The notes beneath the pieces are model-generated. The model ran no database searches. It saw nothing but the letters and a program-made list of their open reading frames with translations, and was not told the origin of the DNA. Shown here in pieces: positions 19,339-27,808 of a stretch of 64,000 nt of DNA. The number at the start of each line of letters is the position of its first letter. Position 1 is the stretch's first letter. Source of the DNA: an uncultured Methylophaga sp. Its GTDB lineage: Bacteria; Pseudomonadota; Gammaproteobacteria; Nitrosococcales; Methylophagaceae. The DNA is taken from positions 434,001-498,000 of the forward strand of contig NZ_CAMYKO010000004.1 of assembly GCF_947259025.1 (NCBI RefSeq). Reading direction: 5' to 3'. The position numbers were made by a program, and so were the translations under genes.

Positions 19339-19923
19339 ATGCAAACAGCCCAGCAACTGATTTCCGATATACGCGACTGTACCCTGTGCCGGGACACATT
19401 GCCCCTGGGGCCTCGACCAGTCATACAGTTCAGCCCTGAAGCCCGTATTCTAATCGCCGGCCAGGCGCCCGGACGTAAGGTGCATCAGACTGGAGTGGCG
19501 TTTGATGATGCTAGTGGGGACCAGCTCAGAAACTGGTTGGGCATCAATCGCGAGCAATTCTATGATGCCACTAAGGTAGCTATTCTGCCGATGGGCTTTT
19601 GCTATCCGGGCAGCGGTAATAACGGTGACCTGCCGCCACGCCCCGAGTGCGCTGAGACTTGGCGTGAGCAGCTCCTGGCACATCTGAATAAGCTCGATCT
19701 GATCCTGATCATCGGTCAGTATGCTCTGAAGTATCACTTGCCCCAGTACAAAGGCAGTGTGACCAATGCCGTGAAAGACTGGCATACTTCCTGGCCCCGT
19801 GTTTTGCCCATGCCACATCCCAGTCCCCGCAATCGGCGCTGGCTCAAACAGCATCCCTGGTTTGAGCAACAGGTGCTGCCCGTACTCAGACAGCGTGTTT
19901 CATTCATTTTGCATCACGATTAA
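19339..19923 (+). CDS. Uracil-DNA glycosylase family protein, probable Fe-S type
   Basis: The 194-residue protein has motif A as GQAPG in ILIAGQAPGRKVHQ and motif C as PMPHPSPRN. Four cysteines fit the 4Fe-4S arrangement of family-4 UDGs: a CTLC pair at the N-terminus and two further cysteines 16 residues apart in the CYPGSG...PEC segment. It would remove uracil from DNA in base excision repair. The ATG at 19339 is chosen over the GTG one codon earlier. It lies just outside the island's right end and reads away from it, so it is likely core genome. Confidence 0.85.
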   Translation: MQTAQQLISDIRDCTLCRDTLPLGPRPVIQFSPEARILIAGQAPGRKVHQTGVAFDDASGDQLRNWLGINREQFYDATKVAILPMGFCYPGSGNNGDLPPRPECAETWREQLLAHLNKLDLILIIGQYALKYHLPQYKGSVTNAVKDWHTSWPRVLPMPHPSPRNRRWLKQHPWFEQQVLPVLRQRVSFILHHD

Positions 19924-20043
19924 GCATGGCGCTGTTCCAATCTGGCGCACGAAACCCTCATCTGCACCTATTCAGTTCATTAATCCTGCCCAATCTACGC
20001 CATAAAACCTAATAAGTTATTGATTAAAAGATAAAAAAAGAAA

Positions 20044-20059
20044 TGGCATAAGTCTTTCA
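20044..20059 (+). promoter_or_regulatory. Possible sigma-54 promoter for glnK-amtB
   Basis: TGGCATAAGTCTTTCA resembles the -24/-12 consensus TGGCAC-N5-TTGCA with two mismatches, one in the -12 GC. It lies 51 bases before the glnK ATG. A TGCACC half-site near 19964 could be one arm of an NtrC site. Nitrogen control of glnK-amtB by NtrC and sigma-54 is usual in proteobacteria; the sequence support here is moderate. Confidence 0.4.
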
Positions 20060-20109
20060 TGGTTTCCTTGGGGTAAATTAAATTTCTTATTTAGCAACAG
20101 GAGCCAATA

Positions 20110-20448
20110 ATGAAAATAGTGACTGCCATTATTCGCCCTCATGCCTTGGAAGTTGTGCGTTCGGCATTGCAGGAAGCCGGCGTTCAGGGGATGACGGTGA
20201 CTGAAGTCAGGGGGTTTGGCCGGCAAAAAGGCCACCCGGCGCTTTATCGTGGTGCGGAATACAAGGTGGCATTCCAACCCAGAATTCAACTTGAGCTTGC
20301 GGTGGACGACGCGCGACTGGATGAAGTGACTGAGATTATTGCGACGCAGGCACGAACCGGTGAAGTCGGGGACGGCAAAATCTTTATTACCAGTCTGGAC
20401 TCGGTGACCCGAATCCGTACCGGTGAAACCGGTATTGAAGCAATTTAA
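20110..20448 (+). CDS. glnK: P-II nitrogen regulatory protein
   Basis: The 112-residue trimeric signal protein senses 2-oxoglutarate and ATP/ADP. The uridylylated tyrosine is Tyr51 in the T-loop LYRGAEYKV, and the C-terminal GKIFITSLDSVTRIRTGE carries nucleotide-binding residues. An AGGAG ribosome binding site precedes the ATG. Being 11 bases upstream of amtB identifies it as the GlnK-type paralogue, which plugs AmtB when nitrogen is ample. Confidence 0.95.
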   Translation: MKIVTAIIRPHALEVVRSALQEAGVQGMTVTEVRGFGRQKGHPALYRGAEYKVAFQPRIQLELAVDDARLDEVTEIIATQARTGEVGDGKIFITSLDSVTRIRTGETGIEAI

Positions 20449-20459
20449 AGGAGTGGAAG

Positions 20460-21713
20460 ATGGATACGATGGTGATTGAAGTCGGCTACGCACTGGATAC
20501 TTTTTACTTCCTGATGTGTACCGCCTTAGTGATGTGGATGGCCGCTGGCTTTGCGATGCTGGAGTCCGGTCTGGTCCGTAGTAAAAATACGGTTGAGATC
20601 CTCAACAAAAATGCCCTGCTTTACGGCGTGGCCTGTATTGTCTACCTGCTGGTGGGCTACAACGTGATGTACCCCGGTGACCCGGTGAGTTCGGTGATTC
20701 CTGGCATTGATTTTCTGCTGGGAGGGGATAATAGCGTTGAGGCGGTCACTGCCGGTGGTGAGGGGGCGCCTTATTATTCGAGCATGGCTGACTTTATCTT
20801 CCAGGCTGTGTTTGCGGCAGCAACCATGTCGATTGTTTCCGGTGCAGTGGCGGAAAGAATGCGTCTGTGGCCATTCCTGATTTTTGCTGTCTTTATGGTC
20901 GGTTTTATTTATCCAGTAGAAGGTTACTGGAAATGGGGCGGTGGTTTCCTTGACCAGTTGGGCTTCCAGGACTTTGCCGGTTCCGTTGTTGTGCACATGG
21001 CGGGCGCCGCTGCGGCATTGGCTGCCGTGTTGATTATCGGCCCGCGCAAGGGTAAATACGGTAAAAACGGTGAAGTTCATGCGATTCCAGGCGCTAACCT
21101 GCCGATGGCGACACTGGGTATGTTTATCCTCTGGATGGGCTGGTTTGGTTTTAACGGCGGCTCTGAGCTCAAGATCGCCAACGTGGATGAAGCCAATGCG
21201 GTGGCGAAGATTTTCGTGAATACCAACGCGGCTGCCGCTGCAGGTATGGTTGCCGCAGCGTTGTTTTCTCGCTTTTGGTTTGGAAAAACCGACTTGACCA
21301 TGACTATTAACGGGGCGCTGGCCGGCCTGGTGGCCATTACTGCTGAACCACTGATGCCAAGTGCTGGTGTCGCTTCACTGATTGGTCTTGGTGGTGGCCT
21401 GGTCGTGGTCTTGTCCGTGGTTGGTCTGGACAAGCTTAAAATCGACGATCCCGTGGGCGCGATTTCGGTACATGGTACCGCTGGTATCTGGGGTATATTT
21501 GCTGTGATGTTTACTAATCCGGCAGCGACCTTCACCGGTCAGCTGATCGGTACTGCAGTAACCTTTGCCTGGATGTTCGGTGTGTCGTTTATTGTGCTGA
21601 CGGTGATTAACAAGATCATTAAACTGCGCGTCAGCGAGGAAGAAGAACAGGAAGGTATGGATGTCAACGAATGCGGCATGACAGCCTATCCAGAGTTCAC
21701 CCCTGATAAGTAA
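20460..21713 (+). CDS. amtB: Ammonium transporter
   Basis: The 417-residue inner-membrane channel conducts ammonium as a trimer. The conserved aspartate is in QDFAGSVVVHMAG (Asp171) and the twin pore histidines are His179 and His338 (DDPVGAISVHGTAGIWG). Eleven hydrophobic segments are apparent. Unlike the E. coli protein it starts almost directly with the first helix and shows no cleavable signal peptide. It is co-transcribed with glnK and followed by a strong terminator. Confidence 0.95.
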   Translation: MDTMVIEVGYALDTFYFLMCTALVMWMAAGFAMLESGLVRSKNTVEILNKNALLYGVACIVYLLVGYNVMYPGDPVSSVIPGIDFLLGGDNSVEAVTAGGEGAPYYSSMADFIFQAVFAAATMSIVSGAVAERMRLWPFLIFAVFMVGFIYPVEGYWKWGGGFLDQLGFQDFAGSVVVHMAGAAAALAAVLIIGPRKGKYGKNGEVHAIPGANLPMATLGMFILWMGWFGFNGGSELKIANVDEANAVAKIFVNTNAAAAAGMVAAALFSRFWFGKTDLTMTINGALAGLVAITAEPLMPSAGVASLIGLGGGLVVVLSVVGLDKLKIDDPVGAISVHGTAGIWGIFAVMFTNPAATFTGQLIGTAVTFAWMFGVSFIVLTVINKIIKLRVSEEEEQEGMDVNECGMTAYPEFTPDK

Positions 21714-21736
21714 ATTCAGGTTCCGATCGCAGGGAA

Positions 21737-21760
21737 ACGCCGGCTTTTGCCGGCGTTTTT
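21737..21760 (+). terminator. Rho-independent terminator after amtB
   Basis: ACGCCGGC at 21737-21744 pairs with GCCGGCGT at 21749-21756 around a TTTT loop, followed by T residues. Confidence 0.85.
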
Positions 21761-21818
21761 CTTTGTCAGGTTCAGAAAAGCGTATGATAAGAACTACCCT
21801 GGTCGAATCCGAGGATTT

Positions 21819-22337
21819 ATGCGTGACGCAGTTCGTATTACCCTGAGAGACTATTGTGAGGCAGATATTGATGCGATTCATCAGTTACTCAATAACTACG
21901 ATGTAAGCCGTTTCCTTTCTTCCCGTATTCCTTTTCCCTACACCCGCGAAGATGCTGTCTGGTGGGTGAATACCGGCAGTCAAAACGAGATCACCCGCGT
22001 TATCGAGTTCAATCAGCAACTGGCTGGCATTATTGGTGTCGCTCGTGGCCCGCATGAGAATTATCGTTGCGGTGAACTCGGTTACTGGCTGGGCGAACCT
22101 TTCTGGGGCAGAGGCCTGGCAACGCTGGCTGTCAGCCGGATGACCGAGATGATCTTCAATGAGACCGATATCGTGCGCCTGTTTGCCCCGATCTACGACT
22201 GTAATAAAGCTTCGATGCGGGTTGTGGAAAAATGCGGCTACAAACTGGAGGGCGTTGCTAAAACGTCTATATTCAAAGACGGCCGTTTCTACGATGAACA
22301 TATTTATGCCCGCCTGAAAGCAGATATTAAGCCTTAA
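21819..22337 (+). CDS. GNAT-family N-acetyltransferase (RimJ/RimL-like)
   Basis: The 172-residue acetyl-CoA-dependent transferase contains the N-terminal VRITLRDYCEADIDAI, the acetyl-CoA-binding region GYWLGEPFWGRGLATLA and the ASMRVVEKCGYKLEGVAKTS segment typical of the RimJ/RimL subgroup. The substrate cannot be told from sequence. The start at 21819 has GAGG 6 bases upstream; the open frame begins earlier, inside the amtB terminator, and that part is not coding. A CCCCTT/AAGGGG hairpin follows at 22374-22389. Confidence 0.88.
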   Translation: MRDAVRITLRDYCEADIDAIHQLLNNYDVSRFLSSRIPFPYTREDAVWWVNTGSQNEITRVIEFNQQLAGIIGVARGPHENYRCGELGYWLGEPFWGRGLATLAVSRMTEMIFNETDIVRLFAPIYDCNKASMRVVEKCGYKLEGVAKTSIFKDGRFYDEHIYARLKADIKP

Positions 22338-22373
22338 GCAAGCGCTGTAGGTGATTAGCCAAGCCCCTTCACT

Positions 22374-22389
22374 AAGGGGAGTGTCACTA
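22374..22389 (+). terminator. Short hairpin after the GNAT gene
   Basis: CCCCTT at 22374-22379 and AAGGGG at 22384-22389 pair around a CACT loop. No T run follows, so termination is uncertain. The rest of 22338-22541 holds only the promoter region of the next lipoprotein. Confidence 0.35.
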
Positions 22390-22541
22390 ATTTTAGGGTG
22401 AAATAATCCCGTGATTAGCGGATTTGTCAGCCTCAACCTTTATAAGTAACTGATAAACAAAGATATGCCTTATATCTGAAGCCTTTCCTGTTTACAAGAA
22501 TTTCACATATCCGGGCAAAATCTGTGTTCAGGAGGCTGCCC

Positions 22542-23078
22542 ATGAAATTGAAGCGATACACCTTTATCACCATCACGCTGGCAGGATTGTGCCTGGCTGG
22601 TTGCGGCGAGGATGAGTTTTCTGAGTCGGGTTTCCAGCGAGATGATGGCGACTATACTGCTGTCGCCCCGGTCCCGGCAGACTTGCAGTCAGGCATGCCA
22701 GCAGAAAGACCCAAGGAAATGTTATCAGTGGCTGATCCGACGCCCCCTGAAGCCTGGTTGTTGTCGCTCTACCAGAAACGCGCTGATCATGATCCCGAAC
22801 GGGATGTTTTCTATTACCAGGCATTGCTGGAAAAAGTCCTGGCTCACGTTCATGAGGATAAGCGCGTGGTGACGAACCGCCTAGTTCAGGTGACACGGCA
22901 GTTGGCGGATAAGGGTATTGAATCCGATCAGGAGCGCTTGTTAACAGACTTTGCAGCCTTGCTGCCCGAGGTCGATGAGACTTATGTCTTTGGCGAATTG
23001 ACTGCCAATTACAGCAATCTCAGGCAGCAGAACATCGGCCACGAGCAGGCGATGCAGCAGCTGTTTGAAGATATCTGA
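22542..23078 (+). CDS. Lipoprotein of unknown function
   Basis: The 178-residue protein has a lipoprotein signal MKLKRYTFITITLAGLCLAGC with the lipidated Cys21. A GEDEFSES acidic stretch, a Pro-rich linker and an all-helical region with two similar segments follow. An AGGAGG ribosome binding site sits 6 bases before the ATG at 22542, which fixes the start. I do not recognise the family. It is followed after 16 bases by a small HExxH protein, and the pair converges on mxaL, so a periplasmic role near methanol oxidation is possible but unproven. Confidence 0.75.
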   Translation: MKLKRYTFITITLAGLCLAGCGEDEFSESGFQRDDGDYTAVAPVPADLQSGMPAERPKEMLSVADPTPPEAWLLSLYQKRADHDPERDVFYYQALLEKVLAHVHEDKRVVTNRLVQVTRQLADKGIESDQERLLTDFAALLPEVDETYVFGELTANYSNLRQQNIGHEQAMQQLFEDI

Positions 23079-23094
23079 GTGCAGGAGGAAAGCC

Positions 23095-23523
23095 ATGGAA
23101 GCTTTAATACAAAGTCTGTTTGTCTGGGCGCTCACGCTGACCGCTTATCCGGATCCGGGCTCGCTGCCGAAAATCAGTGCCATCAGTCACGACACCCTGG
23201 CTAACAGTGTATGTGACTCCGATTACTGTACGGCTGTCGCCTATTACGATAAGGACACCGAAACCATTTTTTATGATAAGCGGATGGCGCTCAAGACCGA
23301 CCATGGAGCCCGTGGCTTTGTTTTGCATGAAATGGTGCATTTTCTGCAGCATCAAAACGGTGAGCTGGATCAGCCTGAGCTTGATTGTGAGACCAGAATT
23401 GAAATTGAACGTGAAGCCTATCGCGTTCAGCAGTTTTTCCTGAAAGAGCATCAACAGGATACTTTTCAGATTGACCTTGCTGTTGCCGTCTTACCCAGCT
23501 TATGTGCTGAACATCAGCATTAA
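23095..23523 (+). CDS. Small HExxH protein (DUF6647-like)
   Basis: The 142-residue protein contains FVLHEMVHFLQHQNG, a zinc-metallopeptidase HExxH motif, and a downstream IEIEREAYRVQ helix that could give the third ligand. Two cysteines (VCDSDYC) precede it. The N-terminus ALIQSLFVWALTLTAYPDPG is hydrophobic and may be a signal or anchor. AGGAGG lies 6 bases before the ATG at 23095. Its TAA overlaps the mxaL stop codon tail to tail (TTAA). Resemblance to DUF6647 is from memory of the pattern; peptidase activity is inferred. Confidence 0.65.
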   Translation: MEALIQSLFVWALTLTAYPDPGSLPKISAISHDTLANSVCDSDYCTAVAYYDKDTETIFYDKRMALKTDHGARGFVLHEMVHFLQHQNGELDQPELDCETRIEIEREAYRVQQFFLKEHQQDTFQIDLAVAVLPSLCAEHQH

Positions 23524-24500
23524 GCGTCGGCTTCGCTTTTTGCTGATGGCCATTTGGCACGAAACGGATAGTAACAATAGGCCAGCAGCAGTAAAGCCAG
23601 TGCGGCAGCAATAAAATTCAGCTGGGTCGGTTGTATCTGGCGTTCAACAAAGATGTCTTGTTTCATCGCCCTGGCCAGCCCGGCATTATCCTGCAAATGA
23701 TGATAATTCATTTTCGCCAGCTCACCCAGTTTTTTCAGGTACTCTTCTCTGACATTGGAGAGGTGTTCAGTGCCGACCGCTTTCGATGTTCCCCAGGGGC
23801 CATTGCGCGGCACATAGCCTTCGATCTTGCTGGGATCGGCCGGTAGTCCGAATCGACTGGCATGGGGGACATCCTCAGCTTTGTAGTAGCCGATTTGCAC
23901 ACCATCTTCATTAAACTTGGGGATCTTGCTTTTATTATGCTGGCCGACGCCAACTATCAGGCCGTTGCGCCAGCTATCCTGCTTGTCTTTCAGTATTTCC
24001 AGGTAGCTGTAATCCGGTGCATAGCGAGGGTTAACCGGAGGCGCTTCATGGCCATCGGTAAAAAATACCAGCTTGGTGTCGTTCAGCACTTTGCCTGCCA
24101 TGATTTCCAGAATGTTATACAGCGCCTGGCTGATGTTGCTGTCTGCCACCCAGGCCATACGCCAGTCCAGTTCATTGATGCTGGCTTCCAGCACCGGATA
24201 ATCCTTGCACACATCAATCGGTGAATAGAGCAGGGCCGGACTGCGCTCAGTGAAAACCCCCAGGCCTACCCGTGAACCGCATGGCAGGCTGCGTGCCGCA
24301 GCCAGCATGGCGGCTTTACTGCGTTCCAGTCGGCTGATGGCACCACCATCGGCATCGCTGTAATCCTGTACATTCATGCTGCGGGTGATATCCAGCATAT
24401 AGACAAAATCATAGGTTTTCGCCGGGAATGGCAAAGGCGGCATCACTATGGCGATTAAAGCCAATACTGCTGCGGCTATCAAGCTGACCAGTCGAGCCAT
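23520..24500 (-). CDS. mxaL: Methanol dehydrogenase maturation protein MxaL (vWA domain)
   Basis: The 326-residue membrane protein has an N-terminal hydrophobic segment, a von Willebrand A domain (VYMLDITRSMNVQDYS, a MIDAS of DxTxS form) and a C-terminal transmembrane helix. With MxaA, MxaC, MxaK, MxaR and MxaS it is required to insert calcium into methanol dehydrogenase in Methylobacterium. The ATG at 24500, preceded by GGAG, is the true start; the open frame extends upstream into mxaK without coding sense. It is the last gene of the operon and meets a convergent gene at its stop. Confidence 0.88.
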   Translation of the reverse strand: MARLVSLIAAAVLALIAIVMPPLPFPAKTYDFVYMLDITRSMNVQDYSDADGGAISRLERSKAAMLAAARSLPCGSRVGLGVFTERSPALLYSPIDVCKDYPVLEASINELDWRMAWVADSNISQALYNILEIMAGKVLNDTKLVFFTDGHEAPPVNPRYAPDYSYLEILKDKQDSWRNGLIVGVGQHNKSKIPKFNEDGVQIGYYKAEDVPHASRFGLPADPSKIEGYVPRNGPWGTSKAVGTEHLSNVREEYLKKLGELAKMNYHHLQDNAGLARAMKQDIFVERQIQPTQLNFIAAALALLLLAYCYYPFRAKWPSAKSEADA

Positions 24501-24510
24501 GTCGTTACTC

Positions 24511-25080
24511 CTATGGCAGACCCAGTGGGAAACCAGGCATGGCGGACCAGAGTTCTTCCGAGCTTTCTTCAGCGCCACCGGATTCACGCAGCTCCCCCAG
24601 TGGTAGATCACGGGATAAGCGCTGGGCTGCTTCCAGGTTGTATTTAGCGGCCCAGAACTCGGGATCCTGCTGCAATGCCGTTTTGTACAAGTCCTTGGCG
24701 ACATCAGCCAGCGCCGTGGCGCGATCGACGCCCATTTGCTCAGCGACCTCTATCGCCTGCTCCAGATAAAGGTTGCCCATGTTGTAATGCACAATTTTCT
24801 TTTTATCCGCAGCAACCACGCGTTCAGCTCTGCCATAAGCATCGACGGCTTGTTCAAACAGGCCCTGATGGTGCAGATGATAGGCATAGGCAAACTGGTT
24901 TTCAGGCTGGCTCAGATCAACATCTTCAGCATCAATAAACCGCCCGGTCTGTAATTGCTGCCAGGTCTGGTTAATGCCCGACAGTCGCTGTCTTTCCAGC
25001 ACGGTCATTGTCAACATGACCAGCAGTACCAGTAACACCAGAATAAGCAAAGCGCGGATATGCGTACGCCGCAGAATCAT
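24511..25080 (-). CDS. mxaK: Methanol dehydrogenase maturation protein MxaK
   Basis: The 189-residue protein has one N-terminal membrane helix (about 8-28) and a periplasmic helical, TPR-like region with FAYAYHLHHQGLFEQAVDAYGRAE and ALQQDPEFWAAKYNLEAAQRL. Identification rests on position between mxaC and mxaL, length and topology, as sequence conservation is low. Its start overlaps the mxaC stop (ATGA), and 10 bases separate it from mxaL. The TPR-like form suggests an adaptor for the vWA proteins MxaC and MxaL. Confidence 0.82.
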   Translation of the reverse strand: MILRRTHIRALLILVLLVLLVMLTMTVLERQRLSGINQTWQQLQTGRFIDAEDVDLSQPENQFAYAYHLHHQGLFEQAVDAYGRAERVVAADKKKIVHYNMGNLYLEQAIEVAEQMGVDRATALADVAKDLYKTALQQDPEFWAAKYNLEAAQRLSRDLPLGELRESGGAEESSEELWSAMPGFPLGLP

Positions 25081-26057
25081 GATTTTTTCTCCAGCAGTTT
25101 GACGGCAAGCAGCAAAAGAATGCTGAAAAATGCCAGGCTATATAACCAGGGTGACAGGCTTTGCCGCGGGATTTTTTCTTCGTAAATCAGGGGTAGGCTT
25201 TCTAGTTCATCCAACTCAGCAATGGATGCCTGCAGAGACTCGACGGTATCAACTTCGTAAGCGTGGTAAGGCACAGAGAGTGTGTTGAAGAACTGATGCA
25301 AATGGCGCTCGGGCATGACCCGCGGATTATCATCCTGGCTGGACTCCGGTTCACTGTAAATGCCCAGACCGTTTTCTGTTCTCAGGAAAAACCAGTAAAG
25401 GCTGACGCGATAGCGCTCAAACCACTCTCTGAGGGTCTTCTGAGCCCGATGATCGAGAGAAGCAGCGCCATCGGATACCAGTACAATCACCCGCGAACCG
25501 GTGTGCGGCTGATCCTTGAAATAACTCAGCCCCATACCCAGCCCCTTGGCCACATTGGTGAAAGCCAGACCCGGTGTTTCCATACTGTTAATAGCGGCCT
25601 GAATTGCGGTTTTGTGTTCTGTCAGCGGGCTGATATAAAACGGCTGGGTGCTGAAGCCAGCGACGCCAAACAAATCATGAGGGCGGTTGCTGACAAACTC
25701 GGATAACAGTCTTCTCGCTGCCTCAGCCTTGGACTGTTCGTTTTCACCCGGTGTTTTACCGCCAAAGGTTTCATTCATGCTGGCACTACGATCCAGTACA
25801 AAGACGATATGCGCGCCTTGCCCGGTGCGGGTCACGGTCTGTTCCAGAATATGCAGCCCCGCCATACCGGTGACCAGGCTGGCAATGGCCAGTACGGCAA
25901 AAATCCGGATAAGCCGGTTTAGCCAGCGGGTGGCGGTATTGAGGGCAATCAAGTTGCCACAAGCTGCGGCATTGCGCTCAAACAGACTGGCTGCCAGCGG
26001 CAGCAGGCAGAGTGGCAGCAGCAATAATAACCAGGGATGTGAAAATGCCAGATTCAT
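25077..26057 (-). CDS. mxaC: Methanol dehydrogenase maturation protein MxaC (vWA domain)
   Basis: The 326-residue protein has two N-terminal membrane segments, a vWA domain with an intact MIDAS (VFVLDRSASMNETFGG) and a C-terminal membrane helix. The overall plan matches BatA/BatB-like proteins, which work with MoxR ATPases. In Methylobacterium, mxaC mutants make calcium-free inactive dehydrogenase. It is translationally coupled to mxaA upstream and mxaK downstream by ATGA overlaps. Confidence 0.88.
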   Translation of the reverse strand: MNLAFSHPWLLLLLPLCLLPLAASLFERNAAACGNLIALNTATRWLNRLIRIFAVLAIASLVTGMAGLHILEQTVTRTGQGAHIVFVLDRSASMNETFGGKTPGENEQSKAEAARRLLSEFVSNRPHDLFGVAGFSTQPFYISPLTEHKTAIQAAINSMETPGLAFTNVAKGLGMGLSYFKDQPHTGSRVIVLVSDGAASLDHRAQKTLREWFERYRVSLYWFFLRTENGLGIYSEPESSQDDNPRVMPERHLHQFFNTLSVPYHAYEVDTVESLQASIAELDELESLPLIYEEKIPRQSLSPWLYSLAFFSILLLLAVKLLEKKS

Positions 26058-26989
26058 TTGACGGCACTGACCTTATCTGCGGCAGCCAGTTGGCGGCATA
26101 AATTGAGGCAGTCACTGATGACTGAATCCCCGGGCCGTTTATCCATAAAAAAGGCGTCACGGGACAACTCAAAAAAGCGAGCCAGCTCCGGTTTTAAGCC
26201 GGCAAACTGGGGGAACTGTTCAATAAATTGTTCCAGTTGACTGGCAAACACCGTACCGTCGGCACGTTTGTTAATCGCTTTGTGCACTGCCTGAATAGAG
26301 GCAAGGTAGTCATCACCCTTCGCCTTGCTGCGTTTGATACGGCGGATTTCTCTGGCAGCCCGGGTAAATGGTGACAGACCCAGTTTGGGCAACATACCCT
26401 GCAGCCACAGCAACAACAGCAAAATCATAATGCTCGCTACAGCCAACAGGCTTGTCTGCTGGTTGAGTTCATTCAGGGAGAATTGTCTGGGGGCGATAGC
26501 CGGCTTCATAAACGCTTCAACCTGGTTGTCATGACCAACGCCGCGAGGAGTGATTTCCTTGATCGGTGACATGGTGAACTCCCACTTGGGCAGACTGAGC
26601 TGCGTCCGCTGTTCACCGGCCGAGAAATCAAGCGGGATAGCGGGAATTTCCAGCGCCCGCACATCAAGCGGCGCATAAAATGTCTGGTAACTCAGATCAA
26701 TCAGATACAGGGTCCTGTCGTCGGCCTCTCTGCTGGTGACTGAGATATCACGCAGTTCCAGCCAGTAGGTCAGGTCACCGGGCTGTGGCAGTGAGGACTG
26801 AATAATGGTGTAAGGGTCGTCTACGGCTACCAGGAAGCGATGATGAATCTTATCGCCGACCATCACACCAAAACTGCGGCCCTGATCCTGTTGTAGAATT
26901 TTGGCTGGCGCATTTGCTTCATTAGCCACCAGGCTGCCTGAGCCCAGCAGCCAGATTGCCAACACGCTGAAAAATAGTCGCATTTTCAT
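26054..26989 (-). CDS. mxaA: Methanol dehydrogenase calcium-insertion protein MxaA
   Basis: The 311-residue protein has a signal peptide (MKMRLFFSVLAIWLLGSGSLVANE), a periplasmic beta-rich domain, a single membrane helix near 170-195 (SLLAVASIMILLLLLWLQG) and a cytoplasmic helical tail. It belongs to the group needed for calcium incorporation into MxaF. It starts 9 bases after mxaS and overlaps mxaC by four bases. Confidence 0.87.
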   Translation of the reverse strand: MKMRLFFSVLAIWLLGSGSLVANEANAPAKILQQDQGRSFGVMVGDKIHHRFLVAVDDPYTIIQSSLPQPGDLTYWLELRDISVTSREADDRTLYLIDLSYQTFYAPLDVRALEIPAIPLDFSAGEQRTQLSLPKWEFTMSPIKEITPRGVGHDNQVEAFMKPAIAPRQFSLNELNQQTSLLAVASIMILLLLLWLQGMLPKLGLSPFTRAAREIRRIKRSKAKGDDYLASIQAVHKAINKRADGTVFASQLEQFIEQFPQFAGLKPELARFFELSRDAFFMDKRPGDSVISDCLNLCRQLAAADKVSAVK

Positions 26990-26998
26990 GATTCTGCC

Positions 26999-27808
26999 TC
27001 AGGCCGATGTTGCAAAATATTGATTCATTTGCGCCGCATCATAGTGATCCACTAACCAGAACGGTCGCTGATTGAAAGCACGGCATTGGGTATTCAGGTA
27101 TTCCCGCCGCTGCTGATAGCGCTTTTTCAACAATTGGCGCTGGCTGCGGGTGACAAAAACCAGAGCGCTCTTGCCAGTTTCCAGATCGGTCATTTCTACG
27201 AAACGCCAGAGTGGATAGTCTTCATATTCGCGGCTTTGCCAGGTAATGACCGGCACAACCCGATGTGCTGACATCGCGGTCAACAGGCCATGAAGCTGTG
27301 TCTCCGGCCAGTGAAAGTCTGATATCAGAAAGATCAGAGACGGTCTGCCGGGCAAAGTTCGCTGAATGTCGGTGTAAGCGGATGCCCGGTTATGTTCCGG
27401 CGTGACAGAGCTGAACGCCTTTTTTAAAGATGCCGTGCTGTCGAGTGGACGTAATTGATCACTGATAAAAAACGCCGACATGTCATCGCCAGCTGCTTCA
27501 ACGGAGCGGCAAATACTGTCGAAAAGCTGCGTCGTCAAAGCGACTTTATTGTCGTAAAGCATCGATGATGAGCCATCGACCAATACCACAATATCCAGTT
27601 TGCTGCGTTGGCGGTAGCTACGAACCTGAAGGTTTTCGAAAGGATCGGTGAGGCTGGCATTCAGATCGATCCGTGAAGGGTCGGGCTCATCCAGAAAATG
27701 CGTCTTGCGGTAAAAGTCTGATCCCGGGCCACGTTGGCGGCTTTTATGCCCACCCGGCATCAGGCTGCTGACCAATGCAGCCGTTTTGTAGTCGAACAAC
27801 TGGCTCAT
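26999..27808 (-). CDS. mxaS: MxaS, DUF58 protein of the methanol dehydrogenase maturation set
   Basis: The 269-residue cytoplasmic DUF58 protein carries SKLDIVVLVDGSSSMLYDN, a vWA-like MIDAS, after an N-terminal RQRGPGSDFYRKTHFLDEPDPSRID region. DUF58 proteins are regular partners of MoxR ATPases. Its ATG overlaps the mxaR stop, so the two are made together. Confidence 0.88.
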   Translation of the reverse strand: MSQLFDYKTAALVSSLMPGGHKSRQRGPGSDFYRKTHFLDEPDPSRIDLNASLTDPFENLQVRSYRQRSKLDIVVLVDGSSSMLYDNKVALTTQLFDSICRSVEAAGDDMSAFFISDQLRPLDSTASLKKAFSSVTPEHNRASAYTDIQRTLPGRPSLIFLISDFHWPETQLHGLLTAMSAHRVVPVITWQSREYEDYPLWRFVEMTDLETGKSALVFVTRSQRQLLKKRYQQRREYLNTQCRAFNQRPFWLVDHYDAAQMNQYFATSA

